Shown: in pieces, positions 1 to 8,609 of the stretch
Position numbering within the stretch: the stretch's first letter is position 1
Layout: every line of letters begins with the position of its first letter
Source: JBGAPI01 sp044221335
GTDB taxonomy: Bacteria > Pseudomonadota > Gammaproteobacteria > Xanthomonadales > Ahniellaceae
DNA: 49,813 nt
Assembly: GCA_044221335.1 (NCBI GenBank)
Contig: JBGAPI010000038.1
Coordinates: forward strand, 1 to 49,813
Direction: 5' to 3'
The notes under the pieces: generated by a model
Told to the model about the DNA's origin: nothing
Database searches by the model: none
Seen by the model: only the letters and a program-made list of their open reading frames with translations
Position numbers and translations under genes: made by a program

Positions 1-1169
1 GGTGAGACCTTCAGCAGCACGTGGGACTTCGCCCACTTGAAGGCATTCTCGAGCAGGTTGCCGAGGAGTTCGGAGAGGTCACCCTCGGCGCCGAAGAAGC
101 GCGCGGTCGGGTCGAGATCGAATTCGCAGAGGACGCCTTTGTCGGCGTAGACCTTCTCCAGGCCGCGGACGATCTCCTCGGCGGTGGATTCGATCGGCAG
201 CGGCGCGGCGAGCGTCGGGGAGCCGGAGGCCGCAGCGCGCGACAGCTGGTAGGCGACGATGTCGTCCATCCGCTCGACCTGCTCCAGCACGGTGGACTTG
301 AATGCGGCGGGGTCGACCTGGTCCTCGACCTCGTTGCGCAGCACCGCGAGCGGCGTCTTCAGCGAATGCGCGAGGTCCGACAGGGTGTTGCGATAGCGGG
401 TGCGGCGCGCGCGCTCGCCCTCGATGAACTCGTTGAGGTTGGTGGTCAGCGCGGCGAGCTCGGCCGGATACGGGCCGATGAGATGATCCGCGTTGCCGGA
501 CTCGACCTCGGCGAGGTCACCCGCCAGGCGCCGCACCGGCCGCAGTCCCCAGCGCAGGGTCAACAGCAGGATGATGAGCAGGCCCGCCGCGAGTCCGCCG
601 AGCAGGGTCCACAACGAGCGGCGGAACACCGAGATCTCGGCGGACAGTGCGGTGTCGGTCTGCGCGACGTGCAGCGTGAGCTCGACTGCGCCGCGGTTGG
701 GCACGTCCCAGGACACGCCCATCGACAGCACGTAGACGTTGCCGAGTTCGGTCGGCACCGGACCGATGAATTCCGTCTGGCTCGGCGCAAGGATCTTGTC
801 GAAGGGCAGCTTGTGCTCCAGCGCCGAGGTCGACACCCAGTGGATGCCCGCGCCGGTGATGCCGGCGAACAGGTCGGAATTGGGTCGCTCGAAGCCGGGG
901 TCGGGCGGGTATTCCGGCGGGATGAGCTTGCCGCCGACCGAGACGTCGGAACCGGACAGGTAGGCCCACAGGAAGCCCTGCAGCCGGTCGCGCAGCGCCT
1001 GTTCCGCGGAACCGCGGTTGGCGTGATCGAGCAGCAGCGCGGTCGCGCCGAGGAAGGTCAGCAGCACCGCCGCCGCCGCGGTCAGCAGGCGCCGCTGCAG
1101 CGACCAGGGCCGGCGGCGCGGCCCTGGCGATTTCTCGGGCGGGCTCGTGTCCGGTTTCGCGTCCGCCAT
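1..1169 (-). CDS. phoQ: PhoQ-like sensor histidine kinase (3' truncated by window edge)
   Basis: Inner-membrane sensor kinase expected to phosphorylate the regulator encoded just before it. The start is ATG at 1169, 12 bases past the regulator stop, and the gene runs off the left edge, so the end of the ATPase domain is missing. In order: a basic Pro-rich N-tail, a TM helix near residues 28-47, a periplasmic sensor region, a second TM near 180-205, a linker, and an H-box LAHSLKTPLAVLRNEV with the phospho-acceptor His268. The N-box NLLENAFKWAK starts at Asn371. The HSLKTPLA form of the H-box is typical of PhoQ. Pairing and order with the regulator support a PhoP-PhoQ system. The signal sensed cannot be read from sequence. 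Confidence 0.9.
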   Translation of the reverse strand, partial: MADAKPDTSPPEKSPGPRRRPWSLQRRLLTAAAAVLLTFLGATALLLDHANRGSAEQALRDRLQGFLWAYLSGSDVSVGGKLIPPEYPPDPGFERPNSDLFAGITGAGIHWVSTSALEHKLPFDKILAPSQTEFIGPVPTELGNVYVLSMGVSWDVPNRGAVELTLHVAQTDTALSAEISVFRRSLWTLLGGLAAGLLIILLLTLRWGLRPVRRLAGDLAEVESGNADHLIGPYPAELAALTTNLNEFIEGERARRTRYRNTLSDLAHSLKTPLAVLRNEVEDQVDPAAFKSTVLEQVERMDDIVAYQLSRAAASGSPTLAAPLPIESTAEEIVRGLEKVYADKGVLCEFDLDPTARFFGAEGDLSELLGNLLENAFKWAKSHVLLKVS

Positions 1170-1181
1170 GGCGCGTCGGCG

Positions 1182-1862
1182 TCAGTCGGTGCGCTTCAGC
1201 GCGAAGCGGTAGCCGCGGCCGCGGACGGTCTCGATCGGCTTGATCGTGTTGTCCGGATCGAGCTTCTTGCGCAGGCGGCCGATGAAGACCTCGAGGACGT
1301 TGGAGTCGCGGTCGAAGTCCTGCTGGTAGATGTGCTCGGTGAGGTCGGATTTCGACACCAGCTCGCCGGCGTGCAGCATCAGGAACTCGAGCACCTTGTA
1401 CTCGTAGCTGGTGAGGTCGACGGTGTTGCCGTTGACCGAGATCGCCTGGGCGCTGGTGTCGAGCGCCACCGGCCCGCAGGTCAGGACCGGGCGCGACCAG
1501 CCGCTGGCGCGCCGCACCAGCGCGTTGATCCGCGCCAGCAGTTCCTCGACGTGGAACGGCTTGACGAGATAGTCGTCGGCGCCGGTCTTCAGGCCCTCGA
1601 CCTTGTCCTGCCAGGACGAGCGCGCGGTCAGGATCAGCACCGGGTACTTGGCCCCCATGCCGCGCAGCTTCTTGATCAGTTCGATGCCCGGCAGCTTCGG
1701 CACGCCGAGGTCGATGATCGCGACGTCGAACGGCACTTCCTTGCCGAGGTACAGCCCTTCCTCGCCGTCGGCGGCGGCATCGACCGCGTAGCCTTCGCGC
1801 TTCAGGCGCGCGGCCAGGGTCTCGCGCAGCGGGGCCTCGTCTTCGACCAGGAGAATGCGCAT
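1182..1862 (-). CDS. phoP: PhoP-like OmpR-family response regulator
   Basis: Cytoplasmic two-component response regulator of 226 residues, the normal length for the OmpR/PhoB class. The receiver domain (about 1-115) has the acidic pair E7/D8, phospho-acceptor D51, T79 and K101 in the usual positions. The C-terminal winged helix (about 125-224) has LTSYEYKVLEFLM and ends in the ETVRGRGYRF wing. It sits directly before the PhoQ-like kinase gene with a 12-base gap, so the two are co-transcribed and co-translated. PhoP in relatives controls responses to Mg, cationic peptides and acid; those roles are family knowledge, not shown here. A PepSY gene lies 73 bases upstream on the same strand. Confidence 0.93.
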   Translation of the reverse strand: MRILLVEDEAPLRETLAARLKREGYAVDAAADGEEGLYLGKEVPFDVAIIDLGVPKLPGIELIKKLRGMGAKYPVLILTARSSWQDKVEGLKTGADDYLVKPFHVEELLARINALVRRASGWSRPVLTCGPVALDTSAQAISVNGNTVDLTSYEYKVLEFLMLHAGELVSKSDLTEHIYQQDFDRDSNVLEVFIGRLRKKLDPDNTIKPIETVRGRGYRFALKRTD

Positions 1863-1935
1863 CGTGTGTCCTCGTTCGTTGTTGTTCGATTCGGCGGAGC
1901 GTCCGGGCCGATGATCCCATGCCGGATGTAAAGCG

Positions 1936-2175
1936 TCAGTTGCCGGCCGCCGGCACCTGGAATACCCGCACCCGGCCGTCGGCGGTCAGCACCTTGATCC
2001 GGAACATCTTGCTCTGCCCGACTCGCACCCGGTTGGCCGCCAGGATCTTGCCGCCGGTCTTGCGCTCGATCTGCTCGACGGCGTCGCGCAGGCTCACCGC
2101 GCGCTGGGCATGGGCGAGCGTCGGCGCGAGGAGTGCCAGAGCGAAGAGGAGGGCGAGGAGTGCGATGTGGCGCAT
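1936..2175 (-). CDS. small secreted PepSY-domain protein
   Basis: A 79-residue protein with a clear signal peptide (residues 1-23, ending AHAQ) and a short PepSY-like domain. It shows SLRDAVEQIERKTGGKILAA then a beta strand with FRIKVLTADGRVRVFQV, the usual size of a single PepSY unit. It is expected in the periplasm. PepSY proteins often lie beside PhoPQ operons in Xanthomonadales, and the domain is thought to modulate peptidases or sensor kinases. Here it lies directly upstream of the regulator gene on the same strand, so it may be first in the operon. A direct link to kinase signalling is inference. Confidence 0.8.
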   Translation of the reverse strand: MRHIALLALLFALALLAPTLAHAQRAVSLRDAVEQIERKTGGKILAANRVRVGQSKMFRIKVLTADGRVRVFQVPAAGN

Positions 2176-2250
2176 GCAGCGATCATAGTTGCGGTGGGGG
2201 TGATCGCAAGGCGCGGGCGGCAGATTGTTGGCCGGGATTCATCGACAAGG

Positions 2251-2375
2251 CCGCCGTCGTGGGCAGGCTTCAGCCCCGATGGCGCGACGGTCGGCGATTG
2301 CGGCCGTTCACGACGCAAAGGCCTTCCTCGCGCATTTGAAACGGTTCGCAATCGGGGGCCGAAGCCCCTCCCACA
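2251..2375. repeat. two intergenic REP-like copies of the GGC-CAAGCC/CTTCAGCC family
   Basis: The gap between the PepSY gene and the CorA gene carries two degenerate copies of a repeat seen many times in this window (forms of GGGAGCGGC...GCCGCGA). One lies near 2258-2284 in plus orientation. The other lies at about 2351-2375 in minus orientation, with GGGGC/GCCCC arms around CGAA. The second could end CorA transcription. No gene is seen in 2176-2382. Confidence 0.55.
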
Positions 2376-2382
2376 ACAGCCG

Positions 2383-3381
2383 TCAGAGCCACTTCGCCTT
2401 CTTGAGCCAGAAGTAGAGGCCGACGCAGACCGTCGCGGTGATGCCGATCATGACGAAGTAGCTGCTCTGTCCGGCAAGCTCGGGCATGTTGTGGAAGTTC
2501 ATGCCGTACCAGCTGGCGACCAGAGTCGGCACGCCGAGCAGGCCGGCCCAGCCGGCGAGCGTCTTCACCACTTCGTTCTGGCCGACCGAGACCATCGCGA
2601 GATTGACGCTCATCGCCGCGGTGACCATCTCGCTCATGGTGTCGCAGGCCTCCTTCACCCGGAGCGAGTGGTCGTAGACGTCGCGGAAGTACAGCCGCAC
2701 CTCGTCGCGGACAAAGCCCTGGTGGAAGCGCACCAGCTGGTTGAGGATGTCCTGCATCGGCGCAACCGCGAGGCGCAGCTCGACCAGCTCCTTCTTCAGG
2801 TCGTAGAGGCGCTCGACGGTGTTGCGGTCGAAGGTGTCCGAGAAGATCGCCGACTCCAACTGGGTCAGCTCGTTGCGGAAGGCGCGCACGATCGGCTGGA
2901 AGTTGTCGACGACGAAGTCGAGCACCGCGTAGAGGCAGTAGCTCGGGCCGAGCGCCAGCAGATCCCGCTCGCGTTCGCAGCGTCCACGCGCCGGCGCGTA
3001 GGAGAGCGAGGCGCCGTGACGCACCGTCAGCAGGAAATTGCGCCCCATGAACACGTGGGTCTCGCCGAAGGCGATCTTGCAGTTCACCTCCTGCGCGGTG
3101 TGCATCACGATGAACAGCGACTCGCCGTAGACCTCGATCTTCGGCCGCTGGTGCGCGTTGTGGGCGTCCTCGATCGCGAGGTCGTGCAGGGCGAACTCCT
3201 CCTGCATCTTGTCCAGCAGCTCCTCGCTCGGCTCGTGCAGGCCGACCCAGACGAAGTTCTCCGGGACCTGCAGCACGTCGCTGATCTGCTCCAGCGTGAT
3301 GTCGGGCAGCCGCTCCCCGCGCGGCCCGTAGGCGGCGCAGTTGACGACCATCGATGCGTGGTCCGTGGGGGCGGTGTTCAT
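2383..3381 (-). CDS. CorA-family magnesium/metal transporter
   Basis: Inner-membrane divalent-cation channel of the CorA family, 332 residues from the ATG at 3381. A long acidic and helical cytoplasmic domain is followed by two C-terminal TM helices. The signature YGMNFHNMPE (GMN motif) closes TM1, and a second TM ends in a basic tail KKAKW. An upstream extension to 3612 stays open but translates repeat DNA (HCERSEAIQ type), so the start at MNTAPTD was chosen. The gene stands alone between a PepSY gene and putA. Magnesium is the usual substrate, but some CorA relatives carry Co, Ni or Zn. Proximity to phoPQ is suggestive of Mg homeostasis but not proof. Confidence 0.9.
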   Translation of the reverse strand: MNTAPTDHASMVVNCAAYGPRGERLPDITLEQISDVLQVPENFVWVGLHEPSEELLDKMQEEFALHDLAIEDAHNAHQRPKIEVYGESLFIVMHTAQEVNCKIAFGETHVFMGRNFLLTVRHGASLSYAPARGRCERERDLLALGPSYCLYAVLDFVVDNFQPIVRAFRNELTQLESAIFSDTFDRNTVERLYDLKKELVELRLAVAPMQDILNQLVRFHQGFVRDEVRLYFRDVYDHSLRVKEACDTMSEMVTAAMSVNLAMVSVGQNEVVKTLAGWAGLLGVPTLVASWYGMNFHNMPELAGQSSYFVMIGITATVCVGLYFWLKKAKWL

Positions 3382-3438
3382 CGGCGCATCGTAAGCCTGT
3401 GGGATCGAAACGGGAACCCGGTTGGATCCTGCGATCCT

Positions 3439-3548
3439 GTCATTGCGAGGAGGATCGCAGCGACGACGACGCATGCCGGCGCCATTGCTTCGGCTCTGGC
3501 GCGACGCAGGGCAAAGGCGCTGGATTGCTTCGCTGCGCTCGCAATGAC
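3439..3548. repeat. 110-bp element with GTCATTGCGAG inverted termini
   Basis: Exact 11-bp inverted ends, GTCATTGCGAG at 3439-3449 and CTCGCAATGAC at 3538-3548. The interior includes the familiar stretch GCTGGATTGCTTCGCTGC. This resembles a palindromic element found between genes in many proteobacteria whose translation yields HCERSEAIQ-like peptides. It lies just upstream of the CorA gene. A related half copy appears near 34380-34407 (GCTGCTTCGCTTCGCCAGC then AATGACGAA). Confidence 0.75.
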
Positions 3549-3572
3549 GGGGGGCGGGAGGGTCGCAAGCGC

Positions 3573-3634
3573 GTAGGGCGGCCACTGGCCGCCATTGCGA
3601 GGTACCCCGCAATGGCGCGCCGTGCGCGCCCTAC
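3573..3634. repeat. paired GTAG-foot REP hairpins (BIME-like) at the putA stop
   Basis: A forward unit at 3573 has a GTAG foot and GGCGGCC/GGCCGCC arms with loop ACT. An inverted unit ends CTAC at 3631-3634 with GGCGCGC/GCGCGCC arms. The TAG stop of putA (minus strand, 3633-3631) is the TAG of the inverted unit's GTAG foot. Confidence 0.8.
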
Positions 3635-6600
3635 TCGCCGAGCGTCAGCAGGCTCGCGTTGCCGCCGGCCGCCGTCGTGTTGACGGTCAGCGTGCGCTCG
3701 GTCGCGAAGCGCGCGAGGTAGTGCGGACCGCCGGCCTTGGGGCCGGTACCGGACAGGCCTTCGCCGCCGAAGGGCTGCACGCCGACCACTGCGCCGATCA
3801 TGTTGCGGTTGACGTAGCAGTTGCCGACGCGAACGCCCTTCGCGATCTTGTCGATGGTGCTGTCGATGCGGCTGTGGATGCCGAGGGTGAGGCCGTAGCC
3901 GGTGGCATTGATCGCGGCGATCACGCCGTCGATGTCGCGGCCGGAAAAGCGGATCACGTGCAGCACCGGTCCGAACACCTCGCGCGAGAGCTGCGCCAGC
4001 GAGGCCAGCTCGAAGGCGCGCGGCGCGAAGAAGGTGCCGTTGGCGCATTCCGGGCCGAGCGCGATCGTGCCGATCGGCTTCGCCTCGCGGTCCATCCGCG
4101 CCGCGTGATCGTCGAGCATCTTCTTGGCGTCGTCGTCGATCACCGGGCCGATGTCGGTCGACAGCAGGCCGGGGTCGCCGACCTTCAGCTCCTTCATCGC
4201 ACCGGCCAGCATTGCCACCACCTTGTCGGCGATGTCCTCCTGCACGAACAGCACGCGCGCCGCCGAGCAGCGCTGGCCGGCCGAGCCGAAGGCCGAGGTG
4301 ATCGCGTCCTTGACCAGTTGCTCCGGCAGCGCCGAGGAGTCGGCGATCAGCGCGTTCTGGCCGCCGGTCTCGGCGATCAGCACCGCGATCGCGGAATCGC
4401 GCGCCGCGAGGCTGCGGTTGATCGCGCGCGCCGTCTCGGTCGAGCCGGTGAAGGCGACGCCGGCGACGCGCGGGTCGCGGGTCAGCGCCGCGCCGACGGT
4501 GGCGCCGTCGCCGGGCAGGAACTGCAGGGCCGCGGCCGGGACGCCGGCCTCGTGCAGCAGCTTCACCGCGGCATGGCCGATCAGGCTCGTCTGCTCCGCC
4601 GGCTTCGCGATCACCGCATTGCCGGCCATAAGCGCCGCCGCGACCTGGCCGATGAAGATCGCCAGCGGGAAGTTCCACGGACTGATGCAGACGAACACGC
4701 CGCGGCCATGCAGGAACAGCTGGTTGGACTCGCCGGTCGGACCCGGCAGGGTTTCCGGCGCGCCGAACATCCTGCGGCCTTGCGCCGCGTAGTAGCGCAG
4801 GAAGTCGACCGCCTCGCGGACCTCGGCGACGGCGTCGGGCAGGGTCTTGCCGGCCTCGCGCACCGCCAGCGCCATGAACTCGGCGCGACGGGTCTCCATC
4901 AGGTCGGCGGCGGCCTCGAGGATGGCGGCGCGGGAGGCGGCGGGCAGCGCATCCCATTCCGGCTGCGCGGCGACCGCATTGACCAGCGCCTTCTCGACGG
5001 CGACCGCATCCGCGGGCTGCCAGTTGCCGACGCCGCGACGGCGATCGGCGGGCTCGGTCACGGCGACGGTGGCTCCGCCGGCGCTGTAGCCCGGCACCAG
5101 CGGGGCCGCGTTCCAGGTCTTGACCACTGCGTTGATCTGTTGCGCGATCGCGCGGGCGTCGGCGTCGTTGGCGAAATTCATGCCCATGGAATTCTTCCGG
5201 TGCGCGCCGTACAGCGCGATGGGTTGCGGGATCTTGGGGTGGGCCTTCACGGCATAGGCCTTGACCGTCTCCACCGGGTCGGCGATCAGGTCCTCGACCG
5301 GCGTGGCCTCGTCGACGATGCGGTTGACGAAGCTGGTGTTGGCGCCGTTCTCGAGCAGGCGTCGCACCAGGTACGGCAGCAGGTCCTCGTGCGAGCCGAC
5401 CGGCGCGTAGACCCGGCACGGCACGCCGAGGTTCTGCGCGCCGATCACCTCGGCGTAGAGGTCGGTCCCCATGCCGTGCAGCCGCTGGAACTCGAACGCG
5501 CGACCGCCGGCGAACTCGTGGATCGCGGCGATGGTGTGCGCGTTGTGGGTCGCGAACTGCGGATAGAAGGCGTCACCATGCTCGAACAGGCGCTTGGCGC
5601 ACGCGAGGTAGGAGACATCGGTGTTGGGCTTGCGGGTGAACACCGGATAGCCGACATGGCCGTCGACCTGCGCGCGCTTCACCTCGGAATCCCAGTACGC
5701 GCCCTTCACCAGGCGCACGCACCAGCGCCGGCCGGTGGCACGCGCGCGCTCGGCGAGGAAGTCGATCACCTGCATGCAGCGCTTCTGGTAGGCCTGGACC
5801 GCGAGGCCGAAACCGTTCCAGCCGTCGAGGTCCGGATGCGCATGCACCTCGGCCATCAGCGCGAGCGACAGTTGCAGGCGGTCGGCCTCCTCGGCGTCGA
5901 TTGTCAGCGCGATGCCGTTGCGCTTCGCGGCGCGGCAGAGCTCGAGGATCTTCGGGGTCAGCTCGCGCTCGACCCGGGCGCGGTTGGCGACCTCGTAGCG
6001 CGGGTGCAGCGCGGACAGCTTGACCGAGATCGACGGCGCGTCGATCACGTTCGCGTGCGGGCCGCGCCGGCCGATCGCCTCGATGGCGAGCTGGTAGGCG
6101 CGGAAATAGCGCTCGGCGTCGGCGCTCGTCAGCGCCGCCTCGCCCAGCATGTCGAAGGAGTGGCGGTAGGGCTTGCCGTCCTTCGCGACCGAGCGGTCCA
6201 GCGCCTCGTCGATGGTGCGACCCATCACGAACTGGTGGCCCATGATCCGCATCGCCTGGCGCACCGCGAGGCGCACCACCGGCTCGCCCGTGCGCGCGAT
6301 CAGGCGCTTGAACGCGCCGAGGAAGTCGCGCCGGGCCTCGTCGCCCAGCGACACCAGCCGGCCGGTCAGCATCAGGCCCCAGGTCGAGGCGTTGACCAGC
6401 AGCGACTCGCTCTTGCCCATGTGGGCGTCCCAGTGCGCATCGCCGAGCTTGTCGCGGATCAGGCGGTCGGCGGTATCGGCGTCCGGAATGCGCAGCAGCG
6501 CCTCGGCGACGCACATCAGCAGCACGCCCTCCTCGGAGGACAGGTCGTACTGCCGCATGAAGCTCTCGACCACGGTCTGCTGGGCGGCCTTGGCTCGGAC

Positions 6601-6870
6601 CCGGCGCACCAGGTCCGCCGCACGGTCGAGGATGCGCTTCTTCGTCGCGGCGTCGGAATCGGCCTTCTCGACCAGGGCTGCCACCAGCGCGTTCTCGTCG
6701 GTGGCGTACAGCGCCGTCATCGCGGCGAAGCGCTCGCTGTCGGCGGCGGGCGCGAACTCGGGGGAAAGGATCTCGCTCACGTGCCGGACATCCGGCTCGA
6801 GGGTCGCGGGAGGTGCGGTCGCGGTCCCGATTGCGGGCGGGCGCTCACCATGGGGCGTGCTCCGTGGCAC
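3631..6870 (-). CDS. putA: bifunctional proline dehydrogenase / P5C dehydrogenase PutA
   Basis: Peripheral inner-membrane enzyme that oxidises proline to glutamate: an FAD-dependent proline dehydrogenase half (about residues 180-480) and an NAD-dependent glutamate-semialdehyde dehydrogenase half (about 570-1020). Visible marks are the ALDH motifs SPWNFPLAIF, AETGGQNA with E834, and SAGQRCSAARV with the catalytic C868. The conserved tail ends in TVNTTAAGGNASLLTLGE. At 1079 residues it is a short PutA without the N-terminal ribbon-helix-helix DNA-binding domain, so it probably does not repress its own gene. It stands alone and is divergent from the membrane-protein operon at 7053. Its TAG stop lies in a REP hairpin. 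An open frame of similar length runs antisense and is a GC artefact. Confidence 0.96.
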   Translation of the reverse strand: MPRSTPHGERPPAIGTATAPPATLEPDVRHVSEILSPEFAPAADSERFAAMTALYATDENALVAALVEKADSDAATKKRILDRAADLVRRVRAKAAQQTVVESFMRQYDLSSEEGVLLMCVAEALLRIPDADTADRLIRDKLGDAHWDAHMGKSESLLVNASTWGLMLTGRLVSLGDEARRDFLGAFKRLIARTGEPVVRLAVRQAMRIMGHQFVMGRTIDEALDRSVAKDGKPYRHSFDMLGEAALTSADAERYFRAYQLAIEAIGRRGPHANVIDAPSISVKLSALHPRYEVANRARVERELTPKILELCRAAKRNGIALTIDAEEADRLQLSLALMAEVHAHPDLDGWNGFGLAVQAYQKRCMQVIDFLAERARATGRRWCVRLVKGAYWDSEVKRAQVDGHVGYPVFTRKPNTDVSYLACAKRLFEHGDAFYPQFATHNAHTIAAIHEFAGGRAFEFQRLHGMGTDLYAEVIGAQNLGVPCRVYAPVGSHEDLLPYLVRRLLENGANTSFVNRIVDEATPVEDLIADPVETVKAYAVKAHPKIPQPIALYGAHRKNSMGMNFANDADARAIAQQINAVVKTWNAAPLVPGYSAGGATVAVTEPADRRRGVGNWQPADAVAVEKALVNAVAAQPEWDALPAASRAAILEAAADLMETRRAEFMALAVREAGKTLPDAVAEVREAVDFLRYYAAQGRRMFGAPETLPGPTGESNQLFLHGRGVFVCISPWNFPLAIFIGQVAAALMAGNAVIAKPAEQTSLIGHAAVKLLHEAGVPAAALQFLPGDGATVGAALTRDPRVAGVAFTGSTETARAINRSLAARDSAIAVLIAETGGQNALIADSSALPEQLVKDAITSAFGSAGQRCSAARVLFVQEDIADKVVAMLAGAMKELKVGDPGLLSTDIGPVIDDDAKKMLDDHAARMDREAKPIGTIALGPECANGTFFAPRAFELASLAQLSREVFGPVLHVIRFSGRDIDGVIAAINATGYGLTLGIHSRIDSTIDKIAKGVRVGNCYVNRNMIGAVVGVQPFGGEGLSGTGPKAGGPHYLARFATERTLTVNTTAAGGNASLLTLGE

Positions 6871-7003
6871 CGGCCGGGGCGGCCGGGAAGCCGCGCAGTG
6901 TAAGGGCTCGCCGCGACCGCTTGGAGTGCCGGCGTTTGAATATCGCCCGGAATCCGCCTCCGGTTCGTCCTGCCCTCGCCCCGTCGTTCCTGCTGTGAAG
7001 CTT

Positions 7004-7011
7004 GCTAAAGT
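7004..7011 (+). promoter_or_regulatory. candidate extended -10 promoter for the membrane/MoxR operon
   Basis: TGCTAAAGT fits an extended -10 (TG, one base, TAAAGT at 7006-7011), about 42 bases before the ATG at 7053. No good -35 is visible, which is acceptable for an extended -10. It lies in the 182-base divergent gap with putA. The call rests on one element only. Confidence 0.35.
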
Positions 7012-7052
7012 CCCCCGGAATCGTCCCGCCAGCAGCCGCAGGAATCGCCTCG

Positions 7053-7913
7053 ATGTCGGAAAATCCCTACGCCGCGCCGCTCTCGCAGGTGGTCGAAGTC
7101 GATCCGTCCGGCGGGGACCCGGGCTTCACGACGGAGCCGATCGCGTGCCCGGCCGGCCACGGCATCAAGTGGATCGGCGACGGCTGGTCGCTGTTCATGC
7201 GCTCGCCCGGGGTGTGGATCGGCATCGTGCTGATCTGGTGGATGATGATCCTGGTGCTGTCGCTGATCCCGTTCATCGGCGGGCTGGTGACCAACCTGCT
7301 CAACTGGGCGCTGATCGCCGGCATGATGTACGGCTGCGACAAGCTGCGCCGCGGCATCCCGATGAGCGTCGGCGACCTTTTCCACGGCGTCAGCACGCGC
7401 TTCCAGCCGCTCGCGATCGTCGGCTGCCTCTACCTCGGCGGCTACATGCTGGCCCTGGTCGTCGCGATCATCGCGGTGTTCGCGGTCGGCGGCGCCAGCC
7501 TGTGGTCGCAGGGCGGCGACATCGAGCAGATGCTGCGCGACCCGCAGCCGCTGATCCTGATCGGGCTGATCGGCGTCCTGATCCTGATGGGCCTGATCGT
7601 GCCAGTGCTGATGGCCGTGTGGTTCGCGCCGGCGCTGGTGATCTTCCACGACCTCGAGCCGATCGAGGCCTGCAAGCTGTCGTTCCGCGGCTGCCTGCGG
7701 AACATGATCCCCTACCTCGTGTACAGCCTCGCCCTGATCGCGCTCCTGGCGGTACTGGTGGTGCCGGTGGGCGTGCTGTTCGCGCTGAAGGGCCCCGGCG
7801 TGTTCGGCGTCGGCGTCCTGATGCTGCTGTCGATCCTGCTCGGCATGATCAGCATGCCGATCACGATGTCGGCGACCTACGCCTCCTACCGCGACATCTA
7901 CTACCGCGCGTGA
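7053..7913 (+). CDS. BPSS1780-family integral membrane protein
   Basis: Polytopic inner-membrane protein, 286 residues, with about six hydrophobic helices. The N-terminus MSENPYAAP matches the NPYAxP start common to a class of small bacterial membrane proteins. A cytoplasmic stretch CDKLRRGIPMSVGDLF follows the first helix pair, the pattern of the BPSS1780 family. The frame is open upstream to 7002, but the ATG at 7053 has AGGA ahead of it and gives the familiar N-terminus. The stop TGA overlaps the next start by four bases (GTGA), so translation is coupled. It is first in a seven-gene operon ending in moxR and a DUF58 gene. No biochemical role is known. Confidence 0.8.
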   Translation: MSENPYAAPLSQVVEVDPSGGDPGFTTEPIACPAGHGIKWIGDGWSLFMRSPGVWIGIVLIWWMMILVLSLIPFIGGLVTNLLNWALIAGMMYGCDKLRRGIPMSVGDLFHGVSTRFQPLAIVGCLYLGGYMLALVVAIIAVFAVGGASLWSQGGDIEQMLRDPQPLILIGLIGVLILMGLIVPVLMAVWFAPALVIFHDLEPIEACKLSFRGCLRNMIPYLVYSLALIALLAVLVVPVGVLFALKGPGVFGVGVLMLLSILLGMISMPITMSATYASYRDIYYRA

Positions 7914-8605
7914 CCCGACTCGACACTTCCCTGGTCGTTGCCACGCCGGAGGGCGTGGAGATGACCCTCGCCCTCGCGGGCCCGCTACCGCGCGCCCTGG
8001 CCTGGCTGATCGACCTGCTCTGGCGCTACGCCGTGGTGCTGGTCGCCTCGATCGCGCTCGGCATGCTCGGCAAGTTCGGGATGGGCGTGTTCCTGATCCT
8101 GCTGTTCTGCATCGAGTGGCTGGCGCCCGCCGCGTTCGAGGTGCTCTACGGCGGCGCGACGCCGGGCAAGAAGGCCCTGGGGATCGCGGTGCTGAACGAC
8201 GACGGCACGCCGGTCGGCTGGCGCTCGGCGTTCACCCGGAACCTGTTGCGCGCGGTCGACTTCCTGCCCTTCCTCTACGCCGGCGGGCTGGTCGCCATGC
8301 TGTTCAATCGCCGCTTCCAGCGGCTCGGCGATCTCGTCGCCGGCACCGTCGTCGTGTACGTGCGACCCGACATCGAGCAGCGCCGCATCCCGGAGGCCGA
8401 GCCGCAGGTGCCGGCGATCGCGCTGAAGCTCACGGACAAGCGCGCGGTGCTCGACTTCGCCGAGCGCGCCCCGCAGCTCAATCCCGAACGCGCGGACGAG
8501 CTGGCGCGGCTCGCGGCGCCGCTGATCGATGCCGACTCGATGCTGGCGCCCCGCCTGCAGCTGATCGCGATCGCGAACCACCTGGTCGGCCGCAGGAACG
8601 GTTGA
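7910..8605 (+). CDS. RDD-family membrane protein
   Basis: Membrane protein of 231 residues starting at GTG 7910, which overlaps the preceding TGA. The RDD domain covers about residues 18-140. It opens with PRALAWLIDLLW (the Arg and first Asp), and its third hallmark sits in FTRNLLRAVDFLPF. Between them lie hydrophobic helices and the typical PGKKALGIAV. The soluble C-terminal tail (about 150-231) is helical and charged. RDD proteins are proposed ion exchangers or membrane organisers, and no substrate can be read. In this operon type an RDD protein commonly accompanies SpoIIM-like and MoxR genes. The next gene begins 4 bases after its stop. Confidence 0.85.
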   Translation: MTRLDTSLVVATPEGVEMTLALAGPLPRALAWLIDLLWRYAVVLVASIALGMLGKFGMGVFLILLFCIEWLAPAAFEVLYGGATPGKKALGIAVLNDDGTPVGWRSAFTRNLLRAVDFLPFLYAGGLVAMLFNRRFQRLGDLVAGTVVVYVRPDIEQRRIPEAEPQVPAIALKLTDKRAVLDFAERAPQLNPERADELARLAAPLIDADSMLAPRLQLIAIANHLVGRRNG

Positions 8606-8609
8606 ACGC

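Noticed and set aside
3382..3612. N-terminal extension of the CorA gene
   Set aside because: It translates the palindromic element and REP DNA (HCERSEAIQ-like); the ATG at 3381 fits the family length.
3595..6903. 1102-residue open frame antisense to putA, and many other long antisense frames
   Set aside because: High GC makes long open frames on the opposite strand. The sense strand has unmistakable PutA motifs, and the antisense translation is a low-complexity Arg/Ala/Gly-rich sequence with no domain.
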